Shown in pieces: positions 54,676 through 64,000 of a DNA stretch of 64,000 nt. Numbering within the stretch: the first letter of the stretch is position 1; each line of letters opens with the position of its first letter. The notes below the pieces were generated by a model, which was not told the DNA's origin, ran no database searches, and saw only the letters and a program-made list of their open reading frames with translations. Source of the DNA: Coniochaeta sp. PMI_546 (lineage: Eukaryota; Ascomycota; Sordariomycetes; Coniochaetales; Coniochaetaceae); assembly GCA_021432605.1 (NCBI GenBank), contig MU271161.1, positions 1-64,000 on the forward strand. Reading direction: 5' to 3'. The position numbers were made by a program, and so were the translations under genes.

Positions 54676-55545
54676 ATGAAGTTCAACACTGCGGCGCTCG
54701 CCGCCTCGTTGATCGCCTCGGCTGCCGCAGCCGCCGGTCCTGCTGTGCCTGGCCAACAAGTCCGACCGGAAGGCAAGCCAACCAAGATGGAAGACTTCAA
54801 ATGGGCAGATCCCTTCAGCTCCAGCAAGATCCGCAAGTTCTCCCCCTCTTGCGACGCCGAGAAGACCTTCCACGCACGAGAGTATCTCCTCGACGACCTA
54901 CAAGTGGAGCCGCCGCTCGGACTTGAACCCTGGGCCGATGCCCTGAAGAAGATCTTCAAGGGCCGCCCCTACCCCGGCAGCTGGGACGGCTGGGACCCAC
55001 ACGGCTACGACAGGAACCTGCTTCTGATGGAGTACTCCGAGGTCCCGATCCCCGTGCGGGAGTGGATCGAGGAGCAGGAGCGGACCGACGGCCAGGGCAG
55101 GGGGCTGTTTGCCGTCTACGAGAAGCCCAAGGACAACCAGCACAAGATCCAAAACGTCGTCAAATTCCCCACCAAGGGCATGACGCCGGCGTTGAGGCCC
55201 CTGGACAAGAAGAAGGTGGTTCTCTTCGCGCCTGGCGCACTTTATGACCTTTTGCCTCTTTGGGTGGCTGAGAGCAGCAATTGCAAGGGTACGTGACTGT
55301 GCTGCACTCGTGTCCCTTTTTCTTCTTCTTTCTTCTCGCTCATACTAACGTGGAACTTAGAAACCCTTCTGGACACGGCAAAATACAGCCCGAAGTTGGC
55401 CGAGGGCGCCGTAGTCGCTTGGCCCGTGAAGTACAGCAGAGCCAACCGGAAGCAGGATGAGAGGGACATCGAGTTCACAATCAAGGCGCAAGTCCTCCAA
55501 GCCAAAGCAGAGGGCTCGGCCGAGGCGGCAAGAGATGAGCTATAG
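54676..55545 (+). CDS. Secreted protein of unknown function, 2 exons
   Basis: Exons 54676-55288 and 55361-55545; 265 aa. The signal peptide MKFNTAALAASLIASAAAAA precedes a soluble, charged mature protein: CDAEKTFHAREYLLDDL, PYPGSWDGWDPHGYDRN, LMEYSEVPIPVREWIEEQE, VVLFAPGALYDLLPLW, AESSNCKETLLDT, and a Lys/Glu/Ala-rich C-terminus ending EAARDEL. I do not recognise a domain. DEL at the end resembles an ER-retention tail (HDEL/KDEL) but lacks the fourth residue, so it is weak evidence. There are two Cys. The 72-bp intron has CTAAC and a TTAG acceptor. ATG 54676 gives the signal peptide; the longer upstream frame does not look coding. Confidence 0.65.
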
Positions 55546-55713
55546 TTTCTGTTGCTTTGGGATTATAAAGGCGTTCCGTGCATGTAAATCTCCAAGATGT
55601 GATCAGGTTGGGTCGGCATTAAAATGGTCCGGATGGTCTCCTAGACTCAAGTTTCAATTACTCTTACCAAGATTGCACATTCTGCGGTATTACATTACAA
55701 AACGAGTTGCGGT

Positions 55714-57336
55714 CTACAAAGACACCTCACTTCTGTCACTCCTCGTCCCTCGGTCACGGCCCTCCAAGTCTCTCATATGCACCAGACTTTGCTCATCCTG
55801 CTCGCCGTAATCCACCGTGAACGACTTCTGGTAAATGATGGCCCCACCTCTCTTGGCGCCGCCATCATCGCTCTGTCCTCCGTCCACTGCAGAGCGGGCC
55901 CCAGATCGACCGAGCCGGCTGTTGCCGGTGTTGCGTTTTCCGTAGTAGTATCCCGCTGTGGCGCCCGAGCCACCCAGGACGGGGAACAGGCGGACGAGCA
56001 TGAGTCGAGCCGTGGGCAGGGTGGCACAGATGATGCCGACGTTCACCTCGATGGTCGACCAGTTCGACACCTCCCAGTTGTCCCACGTTGGGTTTGTCGA
56101 GTTCGCAAAGGTGACGAGAGACTGAAGGCGGAGGATGCTGACGACAGTGACACTGTTTTCCAGGCACGGCAAGTGTAAGTAAGTACGCATGAACCATGGT
56201 AACGAAACACAAATTGAGAGGGTCAGGCGCAAGAGAAGTGTATCGCTTACAATGTGCCGACGCAGAACATGATGGCGACGCCGATCTTCTTCTTCCAGTG
56301 GAGGTTCAGGCCCGGCAACTGGCTCAATGGAATACCCAGCATCCACAAGTCCAGTGCGATACTGATGGCAGCATGGGCCCAGGCCATCGAGTTGATATCA
56401 ATACACCTGCCTTGATGCTCCCCGTCCCACTTCTCCCAGAAGTAGCTGATTGGCGTACACTGGAAGATCGCGACAAAAGTAAAGATGAAGCCGAAGATGG
56501 CGTTGAATGCCACGGTGGCCCAGAGAGTATATCTCGTCCCGGTGGATGGGAATATGCGGAGGTAGAAGAAGAGCAGCGACATCTTGAGGAGGGTGATCTG
56601 TACAAAGTAGAGAACCTCCATGATGTAGAAGAATTCGCCGAAGGCTGTGATATTGCTGTATTGCAGAGTCCATACATCTCTTCCCAGGCCATTCGCCGCC
56701 GTGCCGTGAACGCCGATGTAGGTACTGGGAACTCCAGAGACAGTCGTCGCGAGAATGAACCAGTCGTCCATGGCCAGGCCCATCTGCGTGATCAGAGCTT
56801 TGAATCCCAGGCGCAAGACGACCAGAACGCCGGTGATGACACCTAGTATGACGGTAATGTCGGCTAGCAGTTTTGTCTTGTCCCGGATAGGGGCATGGCA
56901 GGTTGTTGCCGTAGCATTTTTGGTGACTGTTATCCCGGAGAGTAAGAGTTAGTAGGTAAACTCAGAAGCAAAGACTTCAGGCGCAACGGGCAAGCACGCA
57001 CAAAGGGCCTCCTTGACAGTGCAGCCGCTAAGAACACAGGTCGTGACGACGTCTTGGAATCGCTGGTCGCTACATATGCATGTCTGGTTCAAGATGGAGC
57101 ACGTTGTGCTGTTTAGTGACTGTATTAAACATTGGGTCTGCAAGAGGCGTCAGTTACGGTGCAGGGAGAAGAAGTGTCATCGACAAGGACTGCATCGGAG
57201 AAGAGATGCAAGAACGTACCGCACACACGGGCAACTCAGGAGTAGCACGTGAAAGCAACGATCCTTCTGCCAGTGTTGTCGGGATGAGCAGCGACACAGG
57301 CAGGATTATTGCCAGGGACATCGACTGTAACCTCAT
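55714..57336 (-). CDS. CFEM-domain 7TM receptor, PTH11-like GPCR, 4 exons
   Basis: Exons (minus) 57220-57336, 57002-57137, 56251-56926, 55714-56152; 455 aa. The signal peptide MRLQSMSLAIILPVSLLIPTTLA is followed by an extracellular CFEM domain whose eight Cys (PVC, TQC, TTC, QTC, IC, TTC, SGC, TTC) are all present once introns 1 and 2 are removed. Then seven helices: ITVILGVITGVLVVLRL, DDWFILATTVSG, FGEFFYIMEVLYFVQITLLKMSLLFFYLRIF in overlapping segments, LWATVAFNAIFGFIFTFVAIFQC, ISIALDLWMLGIPL, VTVVSILRLQSLVTF and WSTIEVNVGIICATLP. The cytosolic tail is Gly/Arg/Asp-rich. This is the PTH11 class, which senses surface cues and acts upstream of cAMP/MAPK in plant pathogens; the ligand here is unknown. 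Introns 75-98 bp. Confidence 0.9.
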
Positions 57337-58299
57337 CTTGTCTGATTTGCCATCGCTGCCACAGTACGAAATAACAAAAAGAGGGAAAGGACCCCGAGAA
57401 ACAGTTGGAGATCGGGTCCGACACAGATATGTGTGGGTTTTACCTTCCTCCTCATGTCGGTACTCATGTCAGTCACCCCCGGGTATCACACCCGACACAT
57501 CGGGGTTCATGGCGTGTGTGACTTGAAACGGTACATTAGTAACATGAAATACCGTAGCTGCCTTACCGAATCATGACTCTTAGTGGCGGTCATAGACTTG
57601 GGAAGCGAAGTTGCATGATGCTCTCGGTACTTGTCGATAACAGCAGTTCTGGCCTCTGGCCAAGCCGTTACTATGGACGCATAAGTGCATGGCAATGTCA
57701 AAGCGTCTTCTTACTATGGTACGCCAGATACGCAGTAAAAAAATGTCTCGCCAGGCACGAAGGGATGTCCCTGATGCAAAGCCTGGTGTGGAAGGAGGTA
57801 TTTCCTTTTTGGGGCAATATAAAGCCTCTCAAACTGGTGGCACTGATTAGCTCCAAAAGGCTGCAGGGACGGCGCGCATGCTAATGCATATCATGGTCCA
57901 TCATGTGTCAATGGTAACCCAACAACCCCATAATAGCGTCTTTTTCTGCGTTTTAGTCTGTGAACCCTCAAACGACTCTATTCCTTGCCAGGCCGAAGCC
58001 AGTCCGAGCTCCCACAGCCGGTGAAGATCGATAAATGGGGCAGGTCGAGCACTAAACACTTTCGACTTTGAGACACCCTGTATCAGACTTGGTGGTGCCT
58101 GGTGGGAAATGGTGCTGGAATGTGCTGTCTGCGGCTATTTGTGATTGGCTCTAACTCTCGCTTGATTATCGACTCGGTGAATCTGCTAGGACAAAGGCGG
58201 ACCGATTCCGATGAGGACGGAAGCAAGTCGACACCAAGTCAGGGCTAAAAGCCAGATTCTAAAGACAAATGTCCAATCACCAAGTACCATGTTGTTAAC
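57337..58299. other. Intergenic
   Basis: Upstream of the CFEM-GPCR (-) and downstream of the tyrosinase (-). No gene recognised. A CGGGTATCACACCCGA partial inverted repeat lies at 57480-57495. Confidence 0.4.
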
Positions 58300-60329
58300 T
58301 CAGTCTTGGCCTGTTCTTCTAGTCCGGCCTCGCGTCTTGATGCTTTGAGGTACAATTCCTCGCTGTCGACTAGGAACGTCCCAGAGGACCTGCGGCATCC
58401 CATACGTAGGGAAATCCGAGACACGTCGCAGCTGGGAAACCTCGAGCAGAACCAGGACCACCTTCGCGGGTTGCCGAAGATCAACCGTCTCTCCGGAAGC
58501 CTGTCCCGAATGTTAGCTTAACTTAACCTTGGGTCTCCGAGTCTAAGAAGAGGCCCTACTCACGTCGGCAACGTCCCAGAACAAGTTATTCTCTAGAAAG
58601 CTCGGAACGATACCGCCACTAGTACTTGGCGCAATATCAGAGATGACATCGTTCGGCAAGTTTATCTCGCCATGGACAAACCCCCGGGCTGGTGTCCCTA
58701 GCAGCACAACTTGACCAATGACTTGGTCACCTAGCCATACCCTCAAGGTTGCGGGAAGCATTCTGATACTCGCTTTGTCCACCTTGACTCTGACATAGTA
58801 TTCATGCTGCGTCTTCAAATGCAGACGTCGGCTTGCCATCGCCTGATTGGTCGTGTTGCCATACAGACTGTTGACCATAATTCGGACATGTCGACTCAAT
58901 GCTTCCCGGGAAGTCCAGTTCCCTCTCAGCTCAGGGTATGTATACCCCAATGTCGCTATGTCCCTGACCGAATTGCTTGTATGGAGCGTCCCGTTCGCAT
59001 CGGCATAGAAGGGTTTCAAGGGGCTATCCGCCGTGATCTCCGTCCCCGGTGCAGTGCCGAACTGCCCGATCGGCGACACGTAACTGGAGTTGAACATGGA
59101 TTCGTTGTAGTAGATGGCCTGCCACAACGCTACATGACGATCAATCGCAGCGTGATGGAGCATGAAGATCGGATCGAACCCGCTGTAACCCAGATTCGCG
59201 AAGTGACCCATGGGGTGGAGACCTCCGACTGCGACGTGGATTTCGTTGTGGATGTTTTCGATCGAGTTCCCACTGCGCGCCGTCGTGCTCATTGACTCAA
59301 AGCTCGTCAACCGAGTGTAAAAAGTGTACTTGATCGACCGAACGGTGCGTAATCAGCATACCCAGACAACATACCGTACGTCATTGTGGGCTTGGACATG
59401 GACACGGCAACTTACGATCTGCTGCGAGAGCCGTATTGCCTCCACGTCATCGACTGCCATCCACTCCATGCTCTGATTTGTTGTTGGGTCCGGGCACCTA
59501 AGCGTTTCTGGATATGAGTACAGGTTGTAGTCCGTGTCACAATCCGAAGGAAACAGCGTTGCGTTCAGTGGGAACTGCTGAAAGCGGTACGTGAGCAGAG
59601 GGTTCTCGAGAGTGATCCGGCCCACAGGCCCGGTCACTGTCACGATCGACTCCGAGAAGATGTATGGCAAGCTCTGGCCATCAGCCCAATCCCAGTACGG
59701 CATACGCCACTGGTCTGCCGCCCTCCGGTACGTGGTTGCTAGTGAACCCGTGTACTGCAATGCCACGGCCTGGACGTGTTGAGCAAGGACCTGCTGTTTT
59801 GCTGGAAGTCAGTCTAATAGCTATTCTCTCGTCAAATGAGCAAACTACAATACCTCGAATAGAGCGACCAATGGCCGATGCCAGATTGCAAACAGTACTT
59901 CATTGTGCGTGCAATAGCCGTCTAGCGGTGCTCCTTCAACTTGCTCTACGCCGTTCCAGGCGGTATACGGCCGGCCATGAATACCTGCTTGGTGGTTATC
60001 ACTGGCACTGCACTTCAAGGTCGTGTCAGAATGGGTAGCTTACCACTGATCTGGAAGTATGAAAGCAAGTCTGCCTCGGGGACTTTCTGAAACAAGCTCA
60101 GTCCTTGGATGAACAAGTCCCTGATCACGTTCATCAGTTGTTCTATGCTTGCCACATATATCTTCTCGAGAGCATACCATTGTGGTCCCGACACTTCGAG
60201 GTCTCGTATGTTTTGCCTTACAGGCAGGCTCTGCTGGCCCAGTCCGGTCTTGACTCCTGTGACTGGGATCTTATCGGCCTCGCACGTCCCCAGACAAAAG
60301 CCCAGGTAGAGAAATAAGCCTGTCCTCAT
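58300..60329 (-). CDS. Tyrosinase (type-3 copper polyphenol oxidase), 5 exons
   Basis: Exons (minus) 60044-60329, 59854-59984, 59416-59793, 58564-59328, 58300-58500; 586 aa. Early motifs are [20 protein letters not shown]. The CuA site has His in [12 protein letters not shown] and the two His in [16 protein letters not shown]. CuB has [12 protein letters not shown] (two His) and [16 protein letters not shown]. All six ligands are present. MPYWDWADG and the C-terminal region match fungal tyrosinases that oxidise monophenols and diphenols to quinones, toward melanin or other pigments. A short N-terminal hydrophobic segment ([10 protein letters not shown]) may be a signal peptide, unlike most cytosolic fungal tyrosinases. 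Introns 59-87 bp. Exon 5 follows a CTAAC branch and extends the protein by 67 codons; a stop occurs soon after 58564 if unspliced. Confidence 0.88.
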
Positions 60330-60851
60330 GACATACCGACAGGGCACCACTGAGTAGGGATGACTGAGCTGGCATCTTGGCGAGTCTAGTACTGTGCACT
60401 ATAAGTAGCTTGTCCCTCTCTTTGCATCGTATCAACTATCTGCTCTAGTATGGGGTCGCATGTCAAAACATTCGATACGGATAGAATCTCAGGGGTGCGG
60501 CAAGCGCTAGCGAGACGCCAGAAATATGTCCTGATTAATTGGCGGACTTTTTGTAAAGGACTAAATGGGAAGGTTCAGATGTATACAGAGCAGAAAACAT
60601 TTAGCCGCAACCTCGCGGTACGATCTGTATCAGTTTGCCGACAATCCGAGTCCGCCGAGTGTGTGCGGGCCATAGGCCGTCCCTTCAAACTCTGTTGGCA
60701 ACCCAATGACCGGATCAACGGCACAGTTGCAGAACTGTGGCCGTTCAAGTTGATATTGCCCATTTGAATTGCGAAAGGAAGCCGTCCTCCGGTCTATTCC
60801 GTCTATGGAAACCAGCTCACGAGTGGTGGGGGCGCATAACGTATGCGATGC
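60330..60851. other. Intergenic
   Basis: Tyrosinase promoter side and P450 3' flank. No gene recognised. Confidence 0.4.
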
Positions 60852-62509
60852 CTATCTCTTAACAGGTGTCAACTTGACCATGAGAGGCGGTTTGTTCCAC
60901 GTGTTGAACGCCTTCACATGCTTCAGGCTGCCCTCCGGGTCCCAGACGTCAAATTCCGCAACGTTATCCCCTCGTTGGATGTCAAAGTTCCATAGGAGAT
61001 TAGCCAAGATCAGTCTTAGCTCGAGATAGCTAAGATGCTTTCCAATGCAGCCGCGAGGCCCAAGGGAGAACGCTTGGCTAGCATCTTTCTTGTCTGCTGC
61101 GTACTTCTCGAGTTCGATCCACCTTTCGGGGATGAACTCATCCGGCTTGATGAAATTGTGCGGCGAGTGAGTCGCAGACCAGGAGTGCACCGAGACAGTA
61201 ACACCGCCGGGCAGATACTCACCAGCGACGGTATCACCACCTGCTGGAACAGTACGAGTTAGGCCCGTCGGGACTGGCGGGAAGATGCGAAGCGCCTCGT
61301 CGATGCAGGCATTCATATACTCGCACTCCTGGAGATCGAGAAACTTCATTTGCTCAGCGGTTGGGAACCGGGTGCGAATCTCTTCGGTGAGTCGCTTGTA
61401 GGCGTGCGGTGTTCGCATGAGCCACATGACCATGCCAGACAGGAGCGAAGCGGTCGTCTCGGAACCAGCGACGATGAAGAGCGCACTGTTCAGGATGATC
61501 TCATCCCGGCTGACAGTGGCACCCTTCTCGTTCTGCCGGAGAATGTAGTACAGGAAATCCCTGTGCTCACGACGAAGACCTTCATCCATACGCCTATGTT
61601 GCGTTAGCCAAAGAATTTGCACTAATGGAAGGTGTCGAAGACATACTTGAGACATTTCTCCTTGCTCATTTCGAGATGTTGGAATCGCTTCTGGCGTAGG
61701 GAGCTTGGAATGAGCTGCACAAGACCCTGCTGCAACGTGCTTCCAGCCCGGAACATGCGCCTGGTGGCCTGCTCGAAAGCGCCGGCCTTGATGGTCTGCG
61801 TAATCAGGGATACCCAGGAATGGAAGACTCCGTCCTTGAGGCAGCCGAAGGGTTCGCCAAAGGCCATGTCACCGATGATGTCAAAGGTGGTGAAGTTGAA
61901 CCAGTCGCACATGTTGATCGGCTCGCCGCTTTTAGAATAAGGCTTGAGCTTCTCGATGAAGAGGTCAACATAGCCACGGATGATACTCTCTTGCTCCAGG
62001 AGGGCTTTCTGGCTGAAAGCATGTGCCAGAGCCCGTCGCTGCCGGGCATGGTTGAGATCATCGGCCATGGTCAGGGTGGTGGAACCGGGAATGTCCTCGA
62101 CTGAGCCGACGTGGATGGGATCCTTGTGGAACTGAGGGTGGCCCTGTCGGTGTCCGTAGATGTCCTTCCATGCCTGCGGGTCTGTGAATGCGAGCTCGTT
62201 GGGCATCAGACGAACGATAGGACCGTATTTGAGGTGCAGTTCGTGTACGTCCATCGGCCACCTGCCACGAAAGAGACCATATATGCTGTATATCTGCTCG
62301 CTGTATTAGCGAGCCGTCAAGTTTCACGGGCTGAGAGAACTCACCGGAGAGATTTTGGCCAAGAAAGGCCCCGGGAATCTCGCCAAAGGGTGAAACCAGA
62401 CATTATAGATGCACCTCCAAATCGCGTAGATGAAGACCGAGGCCACGATAAGCCCTAGCAGAGCGGTACGCGGGCTGATGATAGCATCTTGTGCACCTAG
62501 AAGACCCAT
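60852..62509 (-). CDS. Cytochrome P450 monooxygenase, 3 exons
   Basis: Exons (minus) 62345-62509, 61647-62293, 60852-61593; 517 aa. The membrane anchor is at residues 14-35 (TALLGLIVASVFIYAIW), then FHPLARFPGP. The I-helix is AGSETT, the K-helix ExxR is EALR, and the PERW box is FIPERW. The heme loop is FSLGPRGCIGKHL, with ligand Cys453. Introns are 51 and 53 bp. Sequence style (HPQFHKDP, MADDLNHARQRRALAHAFSQKAL, FNFTTFDIIGDMAFGEPF) places it with the TRI11/isotrichodermin C-15 hydroxylase-like fungal P450s, often in secondary metabolism. It is not a CYP51. Divergent from ERG24; a shared pathway is not shown. Confidence 0.92.
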
Positions 62510-63471
62510 GATGCCGGCTGGTTCAGAACTTCAGATCGAGTGAACAAAACAGTTTGGCGTCAATGCTAGGCAGAGGCCTGACTCTGGGAGCGTGCCAATC
62601 ATTGTATATGAAGAGCTCTTTGCTCCCACGGCTCCTGGCCAGGAACTCAAACGCCAACATCGAGGCTACAATGGGATATCATTTTCCACATCCGGGGGGA
62701 TTGACGTCCACAGGGACAAGAGTTATGGTCAGTCGAGTGCTCCAGCTTCCCGAAGGCTAGGAACACCTAAACATCAGTCAGTGGCAGCTTTCTAGTGGGT
62801 TTCCTCGACTCGAAGCACGCATAAGCATCATGGACAAGACGCACACAAGAGTGCGGGGTGCCCCGCGATGGAGTCTCAGGGACATGAAGCCCCCACCAAA
62901 ATTGTCCTCAGGGACAGAATTGTGGGACCTCGGCGGGTTATGTTTTCCGTCAAATAGCCAATAGCGTTGCGTCATTTGCAATTCACGGTCAGACTTCAAC
63001 GTCCTTCAACTTCTTCTTGAATCGCGGCAGCGGCTCGGACCCTGAATGCGCTTTTGCTTTTGAAATCGTCATGGAATCACACGGTCTGGACATGATCCGA
63101 TCCGGGTTCCGCTGTTCCGGAGATGTCGGCCGGACGTTGCACCGCTTGTTACGTGGAGCAAGGGGCTTAAATCGCGTATCCACGTTGTCCGCAAAACCTG
63201 GCGCGTTCTGTCTGAGCCACCGACCATCTGGAGTCTGCGATGGGCGCTAAGGTGCTCTTATGTAGCAATCTCAGCCACAACACAATTTGCATTCTCTCGG
63301 CACGCGCAACGTCCGAGTGGCGCCACAAGTGGTGATCCGCTCTCGCGAAATTAGTGAAAACAAGGCATTCATCCTCTCCTAAGTTTGCTCAAATAAGTGT
63401 GATTTTTGTTCTCGAGTGTCTTGTGTTCCTTTTGAACTGCTCTGGCCTGACTCTCAAGTCTATCGACGACA
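62510..63471. other. Divergent intergenic region P450 / ERG24
   Basis: About 960 bp without a recognisable gene. I saw no clear sterol regulatory element, though I could not scan exhaustively. Confidence 0.4.
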
Positions 63472-64000
63472 ATGGCGAAGAGGGGCAAGTATGAATTCGG
63501 GGGCCCGTAAGTAAAATGATCCTTCCGCAAATGGTGCGACGTCATCTGACAGCGCGTATCATTTGCATAGTCCTGGTGCGGCTGCAATTGTCTTCGGTCT
63601 TCCATTGTTGATGAACGTCTGGTACTTCGCCTGCAACGATGTTTCGGGCTGCCCTGCGCCAGCTCTCCTCGAGCCCCGCACTCTGACCTGGCAGAAGCTC
63701 AAGGCTCAGATCCCCTGGCCTCAGAATGGACTCAGTGGCTTCGTGTCCTGGCATGTGACCGGCTGGCTGCTGGCCTACTATGCCCTGAGCCTGGTGCTCT
63801 ACCGCGTCCTTCCCGCTCACGAGACCTACGGCTCCAAGCTGCGCGAATCTGGCAAGCCTCTCAAGTACCGTTTCAATGCATTCCATACTACTGTTGTTGA
63901 GTTGGCTGCCTGTGCCGTCGGAACCTATTTCTATGGCGCCGAATTCCCTGTCTGGACCTTCATCACGGACAACTACTTGCAGCTCCTGAACACCAACATC
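63472..64000 (+). CDS. erg24: ERG24, delta(14)-sterol reductase, 5' part only
   Basis: Exon 1 63472-63506 (MAKRGKYEFGGP), a 64-bp intron with a GTAAGT donor and a TAG acceptor, and exon 2 from 63571 to beyond the window edge; 155 codons seen. YEFGGPGAAAIVFGLPLLMN with YFACND is the conserved start of fungal ERG24. It is followed by WPQNGLSGFVSWHVTGW and YALSLVLYRVLP with HETYGSKLRESGKPLKYRF. This ER membrane enzyme reduces the C14-15 double bond after CYP51 and is the target of morpholine fungicides. The catalytic C-terminal half lies outside. A first exon of about 12 codons is usual for this gene in Sordariomycetes, as far as I recall. Confidence 0.92.

Noticed and set aside
58300-64000. Tyrosinase-P450-ERG24 as a functional gene cluster
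   Set aside because: ERG24 is a housekeeping gene and the P450 is not a sterol enzyme by sequence; adjacency is the only link.

Overview
This is one end of a fungal nuclear chromosome. The first 115 bases are a (CCCTAA)n telomere, and the genes that follow have short introns (50-98 bp) with GT..AG ends and CTRAY branch sites. The gene content (PTH11-type CFEM receptor, LaeA-like methyltransferase, several secreted carbohydrate-active enzymes, tyrosinase, Zn2Cys6 factor) and very strong repeat-induced point mutation (RIP) suggest a filamentous ascomycete, most likely a plant-associated or saprotrophic Sordariomycete. I cannot name the species from sequence alone.

Layout. 1-115: telomere. 116-9171: nested, RIP-destroyed LTR retrotransposons. 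A minus-strand gypsy element (1594-8915) with two 430-bp LTRs and a CTCCG target duplication sits inside a plus-strand chromodomain gypsy element (remnants 701-1593 and 8916-9171). A third 430-bp LTR (271-700) with its leader is cut off directly by the telomere. 9172-10410: AT-rich transition. 10411-18784: LaeA-like methyltransferase (+), secreted PQQ-type beta-propeller (+) and a giant disordered repeat protein (-). 18785-21403: long non-coding stretch. 21404-34380: secreted S/T-rich protein (-), hybrid histidine kinase (+), GH43 beta-xylosidase (+), GT90 (-), Zn2Cys6 factor (-), divergent SDR (+). 34876-36718: a decayed GH71 alpha-1,3-glucanase with CBM24 modules. 36743-40591: DUF7136-like surface protein (-), a doubtful small secreted protein (+), MFS transporter (-). 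40592-43821: gene-poor. 43822-48456: CE5 acetylxylan esterase (+), AA12-like quinoprotein dehydrogenase (+), CE1 esterase (-). 49352-63471: housekeeping RFT1 (+) and DBP3 (-), secreted unknown protein (+), CFEM-GPCR (-), tyrosinase (-), P450 (-). 63472-64000: start of ERG24 (+), cut by the window edge.

How it fits together. Conserved housekeeping genes (RFT1, DBP3, ERG24) appear only beyond 49 kb. The first 49 kb is accessory: secreted enzymes, surface and sensing proteins, a regulator and transposon debris, as expected of a subtelomere. GH43, CE5 and CE1 would act together on acetylated xylan (side-chain removal outside the cell, xylo-oligomer hydrolysis inside). The two quinoprotein-like propellers are possible sugar or alcohol oxidases needing external PQQ. 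Intron-exon models were built by hand from splice signals, reading frame and family knowledge. Each retained protein-coding model is in frame from ATG to stop.
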